Below are positions 37,968 to 38,030 of a stretch of 38,030 bases of DNA, piece by piece. Made by a program: the position numbers and the translations under genes. The DNA comes from an uncultured Sphingomonadaceae bacterium. Its GTDB lineage: Bacteria > Pseudomonadota > Alphaproteobacteria > Sphingomonadales > Sphingomonadaceae. Every line of letters begins with the position of its first letter. Position 1 is the first letter of the stretch. The stretch lies in assembly GCA_937996655.1 (NCBI GenBank), contig CALKUK010000027.1, forward strand, positions 1-38,030. Reading direction: 5' to 3'. Under the pieces are notes generated by a model, which was not told where the DNA came from, did no database searches, and worked only from the letters and a program-made list of their open reading frames with translations.

Positions 37968-38030
37968 GCTGCCGTGCTGCCGTGCTGCCGTGCTGCCGTG
38001 CTGCCGTGCTGCCGTGCTGCCGTGCTGCCG
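37968..38030. repeat. 8-bp tandem repeat at the right edge
   Basis: GCTGCCGT is repeated about 8 times (63 bp) without a mismatch and runs into the window edge, so the true array may be longer. It starts right after the terminator. Confidence 0.9.

Noticed and set aside
1..38030. tRNA genes, CRISPR arrays, insertion sequences or an integrase
   Set aside because: No cloverleaf, spaced repeat array, transposase or recombinase pattern was recognised on either strand; a dedicated tRNA and profile search was not possible here.

Overview
The window is part of a tailed-phage genome with a contractile tail (a myovirus of Caudoviricetes). It carries a nearly complete head, neck, tail, baseplate and tail-fibre block of about 35 kb, all on the minus strand, followed by a small plus-strand operon at the right end. 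No integrase, repressor, replication or lysis gene was recognised. The left edge cuts a fibre gene and the right edge lies in a tandem repeat, so the genome is incomplete here. GC content is moderate to high and genes have clear GGAG/GAGG ribosome sites and very tight packing (ATGA and TGATG overlaps), which suggests a proteobacterial host. The host cannot be named from this sequence.

Layout from right to left along minus-strand transcription: a metallophosphoesterase with a possible helix-turn-helix N-terminus (34394-35371); small and large terminase (33907-34233, 32633-33907); a 57-aa protein; portal (31040-32458); a 98-aa coiled-coil protein; an SPP1-gp7-like head morphogenesis protein interrupted by an intein (29109-30740); a small protein; a Nudix hydrolase; a prohead-protease/scaffold-like protein with poly-Asp blocks (26835-28565); a decoration-like protein; the major capsid protein (24891-25913); neck and connector genes (21980-24826); tail sheath and tube (19878-21944); a tail-assembly chaperone with a -1 frameshift site (19111-19811); a tape measure with a lytic transglycosylase domain; the baseplate set (hub, HxH spike, gp25-like wedge, J-like, I-like; 11370-17156); and about 11 kb of tail-fibre genes (1-11352).

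A gene-poor stretch (35372-36423) separates this block from the plus-strand operon. It holds G-runs, hairpins, a two-unit GC-rich tandem array, a perfect AT palindrome and a nested dyad. The operon (36424-37921) encodes five small proteins and ends in a clear hairpin terminator.

Three observations stand out. (1) Two type II hammerhead self-cleaving ribozymes, with all core nucleotides and paired stems in place, lie as near-identical copies in the two untranslated gaps of the plus-strand operon. They flank a 49-aa gene, so cleavage would release a 239-nt RNA; each is followed by a hairpin that covers the ribosome site. (2) The intein in the head morphogenesis gene has no in-frame endonuclease. 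Its antisense strand, in exact codon register, encodes a 240-aa Vsr/DUF559-like homing endonuclease with its own promoter-like sequence and Shine-Dalgarno. (3) The tail chaperone gene carries a T_TTT_TTT slippery heptamer, after which the -1 frame stays open for 101 codons. In addition, one small beta module (HG...G..V.I.G...YNGTW type) recurs five times in sheath, a baseplate-region protein and the J-like protein.
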